Source: Auricularia sp. M13
Lineage: Eukaryota > Basidiomycota > Agaricomycetes > Auriculariales > Auriculariaceae
Assembly (NCBI GenBank): GCA_037042915.1
Contig: CM073200.1
Span: 1,364,001-1,428,000, forward strand
Length of the DNA: 64,000 bases
Direction: 5' to 3'
In this document: positions 46,031-57,990 of the stretch, piece by piece
Layout of the letters: the number at the start of each line of letters is the position of its first letter
Numbering within the stretch: position 1 is the stretch's first letter
The notes under the pieces: generated by a model
What the model was told of the DNA's origin: nothing
The model's database searches: none
Seen by the model: only the letters and a program-made list of their open reading frames with translations
Program-made: the position numbers and the translations under genes

Positions 46031-46440
46031 TGCTAAGTGGGGGTATCAACTGCAGACAACCACCGACTTTTGGGTATCATCGGGCTCATGAAATCGTTAT
46101 GACTTGACATACTGCATTAAAGAGCCCTAGGTGCCTGTAGTCCATGTGGCTCAGGCTAGATCTATCAACTGTTACTGCAGCAGAGACATTGTGGGCTCGC
46201 AGGTGGCCGACGAGCGAGCTGTCGGCAAAGACCCCTCGCACAAATACGCCTCTAGGCTACGAACTCAAGCCCGATTGCTGCGAAAAAGCTTTTCTATTAC
46301 TATTAGACAATATAAGCCTTAAAATATTATATCTAGGCCGATGTAAGTGGGGAATCAGCTATATGGTTAATTTGCGTGCTAGGACCAAATTCCGGTGCTG
46401 CCACCAAGGGGCCGTCAGAATTATATTTTAGTATATACCG

Positions 46441-46486
46441 TCAGAATTTTCCGCAAGCCTGAGCTCGCTGGACTAACTAACTATAT
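46441..46486. repeat. Short dispersed duplicate, copy 1
   Basis: CAGAATTTT...CTGGACTAACTAACTA; pairs with 46724-46774 in the same orientation with several differences. Confidence 0.4.
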
Positions 46487-46723
46487 GACGTCACTATTAC
46501 CCAAAGCGGTAACTCCGCTGTCACCGAGTTGGCTCCGAGCTGCCAAACTGCCCGCCGCAGTGTCATCCCACTGTCAGAAGACCTGACACACCACTAGCAA
46601 CTGGCAAGGGCTACCAATTAATCTACCTTGAATATAAGGGACTATGTCTTCAACAGGGGCCCACTCCTTACTGTGTCTGCCAGGGCATCTCAGGACTGTC
46701 CCAGGGGCAGAAGTAGTATCAAG

Positions 46724-46774
46724 CAGAATTTTTTGCAACGGCCTGACGGCCGGACTAACTAACTAACGGTATAT
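46724..46774. repeat. Short dispersed duplicate, copy 2
   Basis: CAGAATTTT...CCGGACTAACTAACTAAC; partner of 46441-46486. Origin unknown, possibly ends of a decayed element. Confidence 0.4.
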
Positions 46775-47101
46775 CACGGGATCAATTCCTGACCGCCCCT
46801 TGGCTGCCACATGTCGCCTTCCTAGGACCACCCACTTGCGACGTGACTTCACGAATGTATACGAGATGACTTTCAGTATTGGTAGTTTCGGAGATTGAGA
46901 ATGATGATGATGCTCTGCTCGAATCCAGGGCGGGAGATGAAGCAGCTAATGAGATAATATCATTACTGAGCGACATTATAGCGTGTTACTGTACTGATAC
47001 TGTCCGTATTCGTGAAGTGACGTGAGTATGCATGCGAGCGCAAGTGTGTGAGTGTGTGCGCGAGAAGTCCATAACCCACGCATAAAGTCCATTTTTTGCG
47101 C

Positions 47102-48020
47102 TTAGCGACGCTCGGGGTTCTCGACGGGCGCTGGGCTGACGGTGTAGTCGCCGAACCAAGTCCTAAGGATAAGCCGTAAGTTCGAGTACATAGATGAGTG
47201 CATAGATGAAGACGCACTTGAGCTCCTGTTGGCCAGCGGACACCTTACGGTCAGCACCGAAGATGAGACGGTGAGGCGCGTGGTTGATCAGGCCCTTGGG
47301 ATACGCAGTCCTCGTGATCTGGTAGTTGAAGAACTGCGCGCCGCCGTCGACGAACTTGGCGGTGACCTCGCCGACGAAGACGCCGGCCGCGTCAATGGTC
47401 GCGCCGCTGACACCAATACGGTAGGTGACCTCGATCGTCTTGCCGACAGCGTCCGCGAGCGTATACTCGAGCGGGAACGCCTCGGTGTCGTTCTGCGAGA
47501 TGGCAGCGACGTAGAGGACGGTGCCTGAGGTCTCCTCGCCGGTGAACGTGCGCGCGCGGATGTCGAGCGCCTTGAGGCCCCACGCGTCGAAGTTGCGCAG
47601 GCCGACGAACGTCACCGCGGTATCTGCGCCGACGGGCACCTTGGTGTACGTCGTGCTGATGTGGAAGCGGACCGTGTGCGTGACGATGTCGGCGGTCGTG
47701 TTCGCGTGAACCGGGCCAAGGAGGAGCGCGCGCTGGTTGGTGCCGATGCCGCCCGTGATGTACGGCTCGTAGTCCGCGGTCTCGAGCTCCTTGGTCGGGT
47801 CGGCCGCGAGGTCGGCGGTGTAGCAGCTCGTGATCTTCGCCGTCGAGCTGCAGCCCCCGCGGGACATGAAAGCAGACGCGTGGTAGGTCGCGCCGAAGTC
47901 GTCCGCCATGTTAGTCACAGAGCCGCGCGTACCGTCATTATAGAGGTTGTACTGTTGGCGCGATTGAAGGGGAGAGGCCACGACGGCAGCAGCGAGAGAG
48001 AGGGCAGTGAAAGCGCGCAT
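47102..48020 (-). CDS. Secreted protein of unknown function
   Basis: Two exons, 48020-47218 and 47162-47102; 287 residues. Signal peptide MRAFTALSLAAAVVAS with cleavage before PLQSRQQ. The body has alternating hydrophobic/polar strands (VTHTVRFHISTTYTKV, GTVLYVAAISQNDTEAF, KTIEVTYRIGVSGATI) and suggests a beta-sandwich, perhaps carbohydrate- or ligand-binding. Two cysteines (GGCSSTAKITSC) are close enough for one disulfide. The end VSPAPVENPERR comes from the short last exon, joined in phase through a 55-base intron. The open frame extends upstream to 48107, but the ATG at 48020 starts the signal peptide directly. I do not recognise the family. Confidence 0.82.
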
Positions 48021-48123
48021 TGCGGGAGGTATAATTAGGGTAGGTAAGGGGGGGCGGTAAAGGTGAACAGGTAAAGCTTGACAAGGATGTCTTGCGATGG
48101 TCTTCAAGAACGAGACACCTGGC

Positions 48124-48132
48124 GCTTTTATA
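48124..48132 (-). promoter_or_regulatory. TATA box of secreted unknown gene
   Basis: TATAAAAGC on the minus strand, about 105 bases before the ATG at 48020. Confidence 0.5.
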
Positions 48133-49525
48133 GCTGGAGGGGAATGCTGCGCAGTCGCATGCCCATGTGCAGCAGCGCTTGTACAGCAATTCAGCGCCTG
48201 GTCAGCGCCCGAGCGTAGTAATCAAACAGGACCCGACCCTGAAATCTCGAGTCGCCCATGAATATCCGTGAGCGCCGAGAGTCTGAAAATAGCTGTCAGT
48301 AATTGAGAGAGGAGGCCTACTGTTGACAAGATGCTTTGGAGCCTGTACGGACGCGAAGCTAGCTGAGTCGCCACGACACGTCAGTCATCAGGATGCGAAG
48401 TCATTTCAGTGAGCATACATGCGTTTCAAAGTATAGCAGGCCCAGAGCATGAGCCAACGTGCAAGAGCATGGAATGTGGAATCGAGCCTGAGTATTTGCA
48501 GCGAGCCTTAGAAACTCCTGGACCAGGTTCTAGAGGCAAAGGACCTCTGGACAAAAATACATGCGCCGAGCTCAAGCCGGCACAAACATCCAGGTTTCGA
48601 TGAATTTGTGAAGTTCCTGGTGAAGACGAGACGTAGGACCAGATGGAGCCGGAACGGGCAAACGGCAAACCATCATTCCGCAGTGCGGAATCGGGCCGGC
48701 GGGCGGCTGGCGAGCGCACGTAGCCCGAGCCTGCATTGCACAGCGTAGTATACAAACATTAAAAGGGCAGTCTCACAACCGGAGTACTTATAGGAAACTA
48801 GTTTTCTGTACCCTTTCTCAGTCAGTTGAATGATACTGACTGGGAATGAGAGCGAGCATTCATGCCGGGCTCAGGTTATACACAGAATTAGACTACCTGT
48901 TATTGTCGTTTATATAGAGACCCCTTTACCCGGGAAATGGGCCGCGCTATTATCTATATAGCACACACTGACAAGATTGATCAAGAATTCAAGCTTAATC
49001 CGAGTCTCACTTTAGCTTGCCACAGTGCCACTGGGACCTTTGCTCTCTATTTTGTACCTTCCGACCCAATTCCTACCGCTCCGTCCAAGGGCGGCCACGT
49101 ATGACGCGCGAAAGCGTTGGAGTCCGAAATGTCTCCGCGCTTTGTTCTCCGACCACGATGTTCCCGTGACCCTGGGAAATTCTGCACAACGGTGTACACA
49201 GGTTTAGAGGGTCACAATCCAATATCTATCGCCGTCTCTGCGGAACTTTCAAGCGACCCTTGGTTGCCCGACTCTGGTACCCCGCGCCGTGACCCTCGGG
49301 CTGTCTGTTTGCTACATACTCTGGTCATGGTGTTCTGAGCGCGGCGACCGCGCAGGGGCATTCAGCAAGTCTGGCCTTTGAATATCGATGCCCTGGAAGC
49401 ACTTGACTGCGCGTTGCTACGAACCTAGACAATACTGGCTGGATTCGGGGATTCCAATGACCAGTGTATAAATACTCAAGCGTACAGGATTTGATCGACA
49501 TTTACATGGTACTGCACTACTCCAT
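48133..49525. other. 1.4-kb intergenic region
   Basis: Only short frames; a few short palindromic stretches near 48,500-48,560. No gene or element supported. Confidence 0.4.
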
Positions 49526-51114
49526 TCAGCTGAACACCTTTTCGAAATACTCGCGCACATCGTCGCCAGCGTAGCCAACGTACATATCTGGTCGTATTAC
49601 GACGAAGGCAGCATCTCCCGCATCTACTGGCGACGCATCCGGCACGTTCGTAATACGCGTGTAGGTTTTCGACGCCTCAGGTGCCGCGCCGCCCGATACA
49701 TCCCAGGTCTCCGAGAGTTGTGCCCATTTGGCTCCCTCAGGTGGACCGCCCCAGGACTTGCCCGCAAGAGCGAGTATGACGAACTTGCCGTACTGGCCCT
49801 GGAGCACGCTGTATAGCCGCTGGCCCTCGCCATCCTCCGCGGCCGAATGCAGAAACACGTCAGGCATCCGGTGGCCTGGCCAGAAAATGCCGTGCGGTTG
49901 GCCGCTCACGAGCGCCGTCGAGCCTTCTGGGTACGCCACACCCATGCCCGTGATGTACCCGGCGTTCTTCTGGATGAGCTTGACGTACTCCTCGGCCGTC
50001 CGGACGGTGCTGCGCACCAGCTTCGCCGCGACGTCGATGACGCCGACGGCGCACGTGCGGCGCTCCGTCTCGTAGCTCTGCCATATGGCGTCTGTCGCGT
50101 GGCCCTGGAGCGCGAGGCTGAGGCGCCACGCCAGCGCGAAGCCGTCAGCCAGACCCGTGTTGAGCCCCTGGCCGCCGTTGACGCTGTGGATATGAGCGGC
50201 GTCGCCGGCGAGCGCGATGTGCCGATGCGGCGAGAAGTACGTGCGTGCAACACGCTCCTTGACCTCGAAGATGCTGAACCACTCGGTCCTTAGGAAGTCG
50301 ACGCGGTACGGCGTGAGGAATTTGCGGATTTCCTCCTCGATGCGCGGCTGCTCGGCGATGGAGTTGTCCTCGAGGAGCGTGTAGAAGCGCGCCATGCCGC
50401 GCTCGCGTGGGATCCACGAAATGCGCGCCTGGCCGCGGGCCTCGAAGGTGATGATCTCGGGACAGACGGGGAAGTTGGTGTCGATGAAGGTGTCGAGGAC
50501 GTGCCAGACCATGTTGGGCTTGTCGCCCTCGAACGGGATACCCAGGGCGTTCCGCACCATGGACTTCGCGCCGTCCGCGCCGACGGCGTACCGGCTACGC
50601 ACGACCTTGTCGGCGAACCGGGTGCGCACGAAGACCTCGCCGTCGACTTCGACCTCCTCGATCCCCAGTGCCTCGTGGTTGTGGTGGCATTCTGTGTCGA
50701 GCAACGTGTGCATCGCAGCCTCGACGTCGGACTGGCCGATCATGAGGAAGTTGGGCCGCGCGCAGTTCTTGAGCGTAACCCACCAGGCGTTCTGGCGCGA
50801 TGCGAAGCGCCCGTTGGAGAACGTCGAGCTCGTGTTGCACTTGAGCCCCTTCGACTCCAGCTTGTCCAGTACGCCGAGGACCTCCAGCGTCTGCTGGCTG
50901 CGCGCATTAAGCGCATCCGCACGCCCAACTGGCAGCGAGGTGGGCGCCTTATCCGCGATGAATACCGAGTGGCCAAGCTGCCGCAGGAGGATCGCGACGC
51001 TCAAACCGGTGGGACCGGCTGCCACCAGTAGACTTCAGTAACGACCCCACAGGTTGTTGGACCGCGCTCACCGCCCACAATCGTAACGTCCGCATACACC
51101 TCCTCGATGGTCAT
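49526..51114 (-). CDS. FAD-dependent aromatic-hydroxylase-type monooxygenase (PheA/TfdB group)
   Basis: Two exons, 51114-51072 and 51018-49526; 511 residues. Uses NAD(P)H and O2 to hydroxylate an aromatic or related substrate. The dinucleotide fold IVGAGPTGLSVAILLRQ is rebuilt across a 53-base intron, which fixes the start MTIEEVYADV. The DG motif VGADGAKSMVRNALG and the FAD motif HIALAGDAAHIHSVNGGQG followed by LNTGLADGFALAWRL are intact. A thioredoxin-like C-terminal domain is plausible from the 511-residue length. Divergent from the isocyanide synthase gene with about 1.16 kb between starts, so the two may be co-regulated and act in one pathway. Substrate unknown. Confidence 0.92.
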
Positions 51115-52275
51115 CTTGGAATGGGGGAATGGTCCCTCCGGACGGGATATCGCGGGGAATATGGCCTCTGCATCGCTTAGATGATCCAATCCTGATCGTC
51201 GTGCGTGTCAAGACAGCGCTATTTGGCATTATTTGTTTGACTTTCCGCCATGGTATCCTTCCGTATTCTCTTGTGGCTGGTATTTATTGCGACCCCCGTC
51301 TGCACGTCGCGGGACAAGGTGCAAGCGTCTGGCGGAATCGGGGAGTTCAACTAACAAGCACTTACCGAACCCCAACTGTCTGCTATCTTGATAGGTACCA
51401 CCTCAGAGCACGGATCAAGTTGCTGTTCAGTGTTCACAAGAATCTGGCAGGCAAATTGCACGCAGACCGCTCGTTCCCTCAGTTTTTTTTTTTTTTTTTG
51501 CAATCCTGCAAGAGTAACAAGTGCGTTGGCATAAGTTATGAAGCATGTACTCTCCCTGACCTCCACTCTGGCACTCACACCTTCAGCACATGCCTGCGGA
51601 TGGCGCAAGGCTTTGCACAGATACGCCGTTCTAATATTGGGCCCGGGATATACATTGTATGTCAGCAAGAAGGCGCCGGTGATCATACCTACATGTGCTC
51701 GACGAGGATGCGACAGGCTCCGCAGCACCTTCTCGGAAGGAACTTCGCTCTTTCAGCAGCTCCGACTCCATGCATGCATGGCACGGCTGTGTTCGCGTCA
51801 GGATTCGAGAACAGTGTCCGCGCGCCGGTACCTGGTTGCAATCCTAATGTGCATAGTCTAAACGAAGAGCAAGTACGCTTTCCTCTTCAGCTTCAGTGGA
51901 ATTCACAGCCTGTTACTCGTGTGGACTCTTTGGTGCGTCTCATTCGGGCGTCTTATGCACTTGCGTCTCGGGTTTTCTGAATTGCTTTCAATTGTTCCAG
52001 GGTCAATAAGTATCGACATGGACTCATGGATCTATGCGCGATAATATCAAACCTCCTATCACGTACCATCCTTTCATCGCCATCATGTTCGTGACACTGG
52101 CGCGACGAAGGCGTTTGTCAACAACGACCGGTGATGAGCTCGCATGCCTTGTGAATCCCAACTGTCAGTGCCGTATATCTCGGTACCCTCATTTGCCGGG
52201 CAGAATCTCTTCGTTTCATTTCTTCTTCTTCTTCCTCCTTTCATATTCCCTGTGGCATAGATTCGCGCAACAGGA
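51115..52275. other. Divergent upstream region between flavin monooxygenase and isocyanide synthase genes
   Basis: No supported gene (a long plus-strand frame at 51129-51980 has no protein-like composition). It holds a T run at about 51,483-51,500 and a pyrimidine-rich tract at 52,220-52,250 just before the isocyanide synthase start, a common core-promoter feature in filamentous fungi. Confidence 0.5.
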
Positions 52276-54268
52276 ATGGCTGCAGCAAGCTCGACTACGC
52301 ACACGGCAGAAGCCATCCTCGCGGTCGTGGAGTCGTACCGCCTCAAGGCATCCCCGTTCGACCCCGCGATCATACCCCGGAGCCGCGAGACGTTTTTACC
52401 GCTCATCCAGAGCGCTGTCGAGCAGCAGAAGCCCGTTTCGTTCACGCTCCCTGCATTCCCGTTTAAATCGCCCAATACCACCGATAAGGTGCTGGGCGTC
52501 CTCCCAGACAAGGCGGAGGAACTGTCGCTGTTGCACCTTCAGGGGTTCTGCAACAACATTAAAGACGTTTACCTGCACGGCGCCGAGCTGACTATCGTCT
52601 CCGATGGTATCGTGTACAACGGTGCGTTGTTTCGCACGAACGAGGTTGCAGATCGGAATGTTGAACGTGAATTTGCAGACCTCTTAGGCGTTGCGGACGC
52701 GACGGTATGGGCGTACGGCGAACGATTGCGCGCGATGGCATCCGAGCTCTCGTGCGGGTCGCTGCGGTTCGCCCGGCTGGCGACCATGCTCAAGGGGAAG
52801 CTGCCCGCGGACGTTCTGGAATACCACGACACGGACAGCTACGAGAAGGCCGCGCCGGTTGTGCGCGAGACGCTGGTCGCGGAGTATGCCACGCCCGGCT
52901 ACGACGTGTCCACGGACATTGCGCAGGACGAAAGCGTCAAGGCGACGTACCGGGGGTACCTCAAGTACCTCGCGAACGACTTGGCGGAGGCGCTCGACGT
53001 GTCCGACGGCGCGTCTAACTGCTCCGGCGCCTCCGACTCGTCCGACGCGTCGACCGGCAGCAGGAAGGCGTTCAAGCGGCGAGTATCCAAGGTCGCAAAG
53101 CAGATGATTGCGCGCGGCAAGGTACGTAGACAGAGCGAGTTACTGTGGACGCGAGACTGATTGTGGCGTGCACCAGTGCTATGCTGCATGCGTCAAGGAG
53201 GCCTTCCCTGACCATGTGCGGCTGTCGATACACGCCGCCAACAGCGCGACTAAGATACCGATATCCGTCGTGCCCAACGCGGCCAACAGGCCCGTCACGC
53301 CATGGCACTGCGTAATGACCTGTCGGCTGGACGGCGAGCTCGTGCCCATGACGCGCAAGGACGCCGCGGCGCGCGATGACCTGGAACTGGTGCAACAGGC
53401 GGACGGTCGGCTGTGGTGCTACCGCGAGAAGTCGGCGCTTTATGACCCCTTCATCGCGGCCGGCGCGTCCATCGAACACACGTACCCGTGCGGCCTGCTC
53501 ATCACCTTCCCGCGCGGCACGCCGTTCGCAGCCGCGGACATGAAGGCGACGCGCGGGCTGTCCGACTACAACTCGCCCGTCGTCCTGCGTGGGCTGGCCG
53601 GTACGACGGATCGCGCGGCATTCCTCGCCAAGGGGCGCGAGATGGGCGAGATCATGAAGTGGAAGTTCGGCGAGCTGCTCGAGGTCAAGGACGGCGGCGA
53701 GAACACGCGCGGGCTGAACAACGTGCTTAGCACCGAGCCGATGCCGTTCCACTACGACGGCCTGTTCAAGATGGTCAACGGCGTGTCGACGCCGCCGCAC
53801 TACCAGATGTTCGTCGCCGTCACCGCGAGCCCGAAGGGCACCGGCCACACGCTCTTCGCGTCGTCCGCGCGGCTGTTCCAGCACCTGCACGGCTGGACGG
53901 CCGAGTCGCTCAAGCCGCACACCTTCCGCGTCGACTCAGAATCGTTCGAAGGCTCTCATTTCGGCAAGCTGCCGCTCGTCGTCGAGCACCCCGTCACGGG
54001 CGTGCCCTGCATCCGGTACCACGAGGACTGGCCGCAGGAGCGCACCCGCTTCCAGGAGACGCGCATCAACATAGAGGACGTCGACGCACCGACAAATGTT
54101 TCCATCCGCACAGAGCTGGAACGGGCGCTGTACGACTGGCGCGTTTGCCTTCGTATTGGCTGGGAGCAGGGTGATATCCTCGTCAACGACAATATCCTGA
54201 ACATGCACACGCGCGAGGGGTATACGTCCCAGTTCGGCCGCGAGCTGTGGCGCTTGCACGTAGACTAG
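52276..54268 (+). CDS. Fused isocyanide synthase (PvcA/DIT1-like) and 2-oxoglutarate/Fe(II) dioxygenase (PvcB/TauD-like)
   Basis: Two exons, 52276-53121 and 53177-54268; 645 residues. The N-terminal module (to about residue 385) matches PF05141: TAEAILAVVESYRLKASPF, VLGVLPDKAEELSLLHLQGF, SDGIVYNGALF, TYRGYLKYLANDL and the family end VRLSIHAANS...KIPISVVPN...TPWHCVM. Such enzymes turn an amino acid into an isonitrile. The C-terminal module is a TauD-like dioxygenase with the iron triad HYD (His 474, Asp 476) and His 626 (NMHTREGYTSQFGRELW), which could desaturate or decarboxylate the isonitrile product. The start has a good context (GGAATGGC). Divergent from a flavin hydroxylase and followed by C2H2 regulators. 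The amino-acid substrate cannot be told from sequence. Confidence 0.93.
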
Positions 54269-54836
54269 ATGTAGCAGGTCCTTTATATAAGGCACGGCGG
54301 TGTGAGCTCGACCCGCTGCGCATTTGCACGAGCAAAAATCTCTGGTCGAGGCGTAGAGCAAGAGAGAACCGCCGGTATCATTCGCTTCAGACAAAGCCAT
54401 TGATATTAGCTGGATGATCACGCCCAAGGCGCAGGTCTACGGACGGGCGTTTCGTCGGTGACGGAGGGCATCTCCAGATGTGCGAAACGCGATCCCATGA
54501 TAATTCCAGACTGCAAGAAACGCCTCGAGAGAGCAGAATTCGAGACAATGACACCCATATTTAAGCCGGAGTCACGTGAAAAGGACATTTGACTCCCCCG
54601 CACACACGATACGGCGTATTGACCCGGATGATTGTGGTAAAAGGGAGAGTGACGGAGGCAAACCGACGCCTATCCACAAGTTTAATTCCAAAGCCCGAAG
54701 TATTGGTATCTGAGAGGGAAAGACGGTATAAGATGCTTATCAATTCTAACGTTACGAATACAGTGCGAAAGCAGGCATGGTTACTAGTGTACATGAGCAG
54801 AGAAAATGCGGAGCACGAGGGCGAGGTAAACGTCTA
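54269..54836. other. Convergent region between isocyanide synthase and C2H2 gene
   Basis: About 570 bases with no gene; the 3' regions of two convergent genes. Confidence 0.5.
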
Positions 54837-55598
54837 TTATGCTTCATGACTCGCAGCCCAAGTAGCAATGAGAGTCTCCCAATCGTCTAGGGAAGGCAGC
54901 TCCAACGCCGGAGCCAGTTCCAGAGGGAGCGGCCATGCGTCTTGGTTGGCTGGTATCGACGACGGCGTGTCGAAGAGGTCGAGCCCCAAGTCGACACTCA
55001 CGCCCAATGCCGGCGGGGACGCGGTAGGTCCCAATCCCAGTCGAGACAGGAACTCGTCGACCGGTATCATAGGGTCGAGGAACTCTCCTGGCTGCGCCGG
55101 CGGCAGCGGCGCAGGGGCGGGAGAGCCGTGTTTCTGCTCGATCTCGTGCCGCACGAGCGCGTCGCGGCGACTGAACGCCTTGCCGCACCGTGCGCACCGG
55201 TTCGTCCTCTCCAGCAGCTCGTGTACGCGGTAGACAAGGTCGCTCGGTACGCCGGCACCCATGATGTCTTCGTCGCTCGCGGAGGCGACGGAGGAATGAT
55301 GCGCGGAAACAAGATGCCGGATGAGGTCGTAGGGGCGAGTGTATGACTTGGTGCACCCAGGTAGACGGCAGGGCCAGCGTACGGCGTTAGATGGCGGCGT
55401 GTGCGAGGATGCAGGGGATCCAGCAGAGGTGGATGACGGTGATCCAGATGCCGACGGGGAATCGCTTGAGGATGGCGAGCGTTGATATGGTGCGGTAGTT
55501 CGCGCTGTGCGCCTATGTTTTCGCGGGGGTGCAGAAGGGGCTTGCGATGTTGTCGCTGAGGCGGCCGAAACTGCATGGGAGGTTGAGTGCGGGAGCAT
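54837..55598 (-). CDS. Two-finger C2H2 regulator, GVP-spacer family
   Basis: Single exon, 253 residues, from MLPHSTSHAVSAAS. Finger 1 C-x4-C-x12-H-x4-H (CRLPGCTKSYTRPYDLIRH...HH), then a spacer with MGAGVPSDLVYRVHELLERT, then finger 2 C-x2-C-x12-H-x5-H (CARCGKAFSRRDALVRH). A basic stretch APPRKHRRTARTT before the fingers is a probable NLS. The tail ends LPSLDDWETLIATWAASHEA, shared with the paralogue at 58 kb. Convergent with the isocyanide synthase gene; a cluster-specific regulator is a reasonable inference. Confidence 0.85.
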   Translation of the reverse strand: MLPHSTSHAVSAASATTSQAPSAPPRKHRRTARTTAPYQRSPSSSDSPSASGSPSSTSAGSPASSHTPPSNAVRWPCRLPGCTKSYTRPYDLIRHLVSAHHSSVASASDEDIMGAGVPSDLVYRVHELLERTNRCARCGKAFSRRDALVRHEIEQKHGSPAPAPLPPAQPGEFLDPMIPVDEFLSRLGLGPTASPPALGVSVDLGLDLFDTPSSIPANQDAWPLPLELAPALELPSLDDWETLIATWAASHEA

Positions 55599-57990
55599 AG
55601 TTGTCTAGACAGCTCGTGAGGTCTGTAATGCCGATGCCCGTCAGCATCCTGCAATCTCTCCCCAACGCATGTGACTTTGAATAGATCTCACCTGTGATCG
55701 ACAGCGGCGGTTCGATGTTGGACTTGTACGGCTTGCCTGGCAACAATAAGAAGGTGGTTAGTACAACGGCAACGTCGCAGTGTAAGGTACCACGCACGAA
55801 CTGATAATTTTGGACCTGAACTCTCGAGTGCGAATGCTGCGATGAAGAATGCGAATTCGAACCATTAGCCATCTGCCCTGACGCGCAAAAAGGTGGAGAC
55901 TTACCAACTACGAGAGCAGGAGGGCGCTCCTGCCTCGATGCCCGCAGGCATGTCGACGTCGAGTGTATAGTCACCTGCATCAGGGGATAACTCTGGCGTT
56001 GCGCGCTGACGGTTTTTCGGGGCGTATGGAGGACGCCTTGGGTGGCGGTGAAAGCCTCTTGCCAGCTTATAACCGTTTCCCGGGCGCCTAATCCGGCCGG
56101 ACGCGTCACGCGCGGCGCCGGATCGACCGCCGTGATTGGCTCAGCCTTTGCGCGCCTATTTGGCCACCGGTTCAGATCGGCGGCAATTCTGCACAAAATG
56201 AAAAGGCCTAGGATATCCACGATTTCGTGAGACGGCGGGATTGGATTGATTCCACAAGATACACATGCTGACAGTGAGTAACATTTTTACTCATTCTTGT
56301 GTCTACAATTGCACACCAGGCTAGAGCCGCGAATGATATCTTCAAAACATCCATGGCATATGCGAAGGAGACCAGACTGGAAGGTATCTCTACGCATTTC
56401 TAGAAACTATACGATACAGCGCCACAGAAACATTGTTTCAGACAAATACTGTACATGCATAGCATCTTCAGCTATTGGACTTGTGGCTCAGCGCGTAACA
56501 TGGTCGCGAACATGTCCTTGTTCTCCTTCGTGGCTGGTTCCGAGTCCGTGTATTCTGTGTCGTTGTGGGTACCCTAGTGATAGGGACTGCACGGTCGAAA
56601 ATGTGAGACTGAGATTTGAGCTGGGCTCTGGAGGTCTGGGATTCTGGATTATACGTGGGAAGACCACAACATGTGAGCTGTCAATGTGTACATGGCGCTT
56701 AAAGCCACGAGACCATAGTCTCGGCTCCCCCAACCGCCGCACCTGACAGTGCACCCGAAGCCTCCCTTATCGCAGTCTACTCTGACTCCACATTCTGCAC
56801 ACCTAGGCCTCGAGCCTCGGGGATCAGCAGCCAACGGCCCAGTAATGTCCGATAACCCAGTGCACCGCTGCGCCCAACTCGCCTCGGGCAAATGCTTGTA
56901 AGTACAGTACTAGTAGGACGCCGACTCCCGAGTGCATTGCACGCGGCGGACTCGGAACTCAGTCCCTCAACAGTCCAACCACCCACACACACAAAGGCGG
57001 CACAGTCAGCTACTGTTCCACGCACCAGGCCATCTGCGCCGTCGACGGGAGGCTGTACCAGAAGGCGGCCGGGTGCGGCGGCTGCGAGTTGCGTGCGCAG
57101 TGAGTCGGTTCCAGGTTGTAGTCTGGGCTCAGATTGATCATTTCGCTACTGCAGAGCGCGCGCGGATAACCTCGCGATGATGCTGCTGGCGCTCGGCCGG
57201 GGGTCGTGAACGCAGTGCGCTTGCACAATCACACGCCACGAGACTGGGAGATGGTGTTACTATGAGTCTCTCTGCGCGGGACGGCCAATGAATTGCCCAT
57301 GTACAGTATGAATGTCGAGTCCAGCTTCAAGTGAAGTCGTCTCCGAAATAAAGGGCGTCAAAGTAGCGTCACAGCCCAAACTACTCCCTCCTGCCTTTAG
57401 CATCAGCAAGGATCGCGGGCCGAGATTAAATCTCTTGGAAACGAGGGGAGCGAGGGATAACTGATTTAAGCTGTGCGACTTGGTTCCGAGAACAACTTGA
57501 ACGTCGAAGATCAGCGCTCAGCTGGCCCGAGTCTGTGCATAAGAACGACTCGATGCAGCGTCGCGCAAAAGCACCGTGTACAGCGCGGGACAGGCATCAG
57601 ACGAACACCAGATTCCTAGAGTGCCAGAAACGCGCTGACAGCTTCCGGAGGCAACTTAGGCGGGAGCGTTCCGAAGTTGTCCCAAACATTCCGTGATAAC
57701 ATTTCCAGTCCAGGCTTTGCAGACGGATAACGTTCGCCATGAAGAGAGACACGAGACAGACAGCATGAGCGATTATAATCTATGCATTTCTTGCGGAGAG
57801 GTAGCGAGGTAGAGAAAGAACGAAAGAGGCAATACAAGTACACAGCTTCAGATAAAGCAGGACGAGACGAGATAGCGGGATTAAGATCGCGAGTCAGAGA
57901 CGTATACACAGCGGGTTGACCCAAAGCAAGGCAAGGCAAATTTTTGACGAAGAAGCTCGGATGAAGAGCGCGGCACCCTCAGAGACGTCG
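55599..57990. other. 2.4-kb region between two C2H2 genes
   Basis: Mostly upstream region of the 54.8-kb regulator. At 56,850-57,104 on the plus strand there is cysteine-rich, possibly spliced coding sequence (NPVHRCAQLASGKC; then GGTVSYCSTHQAICAVDG, KAAGCGGCELRAQ and a TGA) that could be a small secreted protein, but start and splice sites do not resolve. Nothing else supported. Confidence 0.35.

Larger units (their letters stand above)
45179..47101. other. 1.9-kb intergenic region with repeats
   Basis: Contains the 635-bp DNA element at 45396-46030, a TATATATATATA run near 45,293 and a duplicated 45-base motif at 46441 and 46724. No gene supported. Confidence 0.5.

Noticed and set aside
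51129-51980. 283-codon plus-strand frame between the flavin hydroxylase and isocyanide synthase
   Set aside because: No domain, poor codon composition, spans a T run and AT-rich promoter-like sequence; treated as chance.
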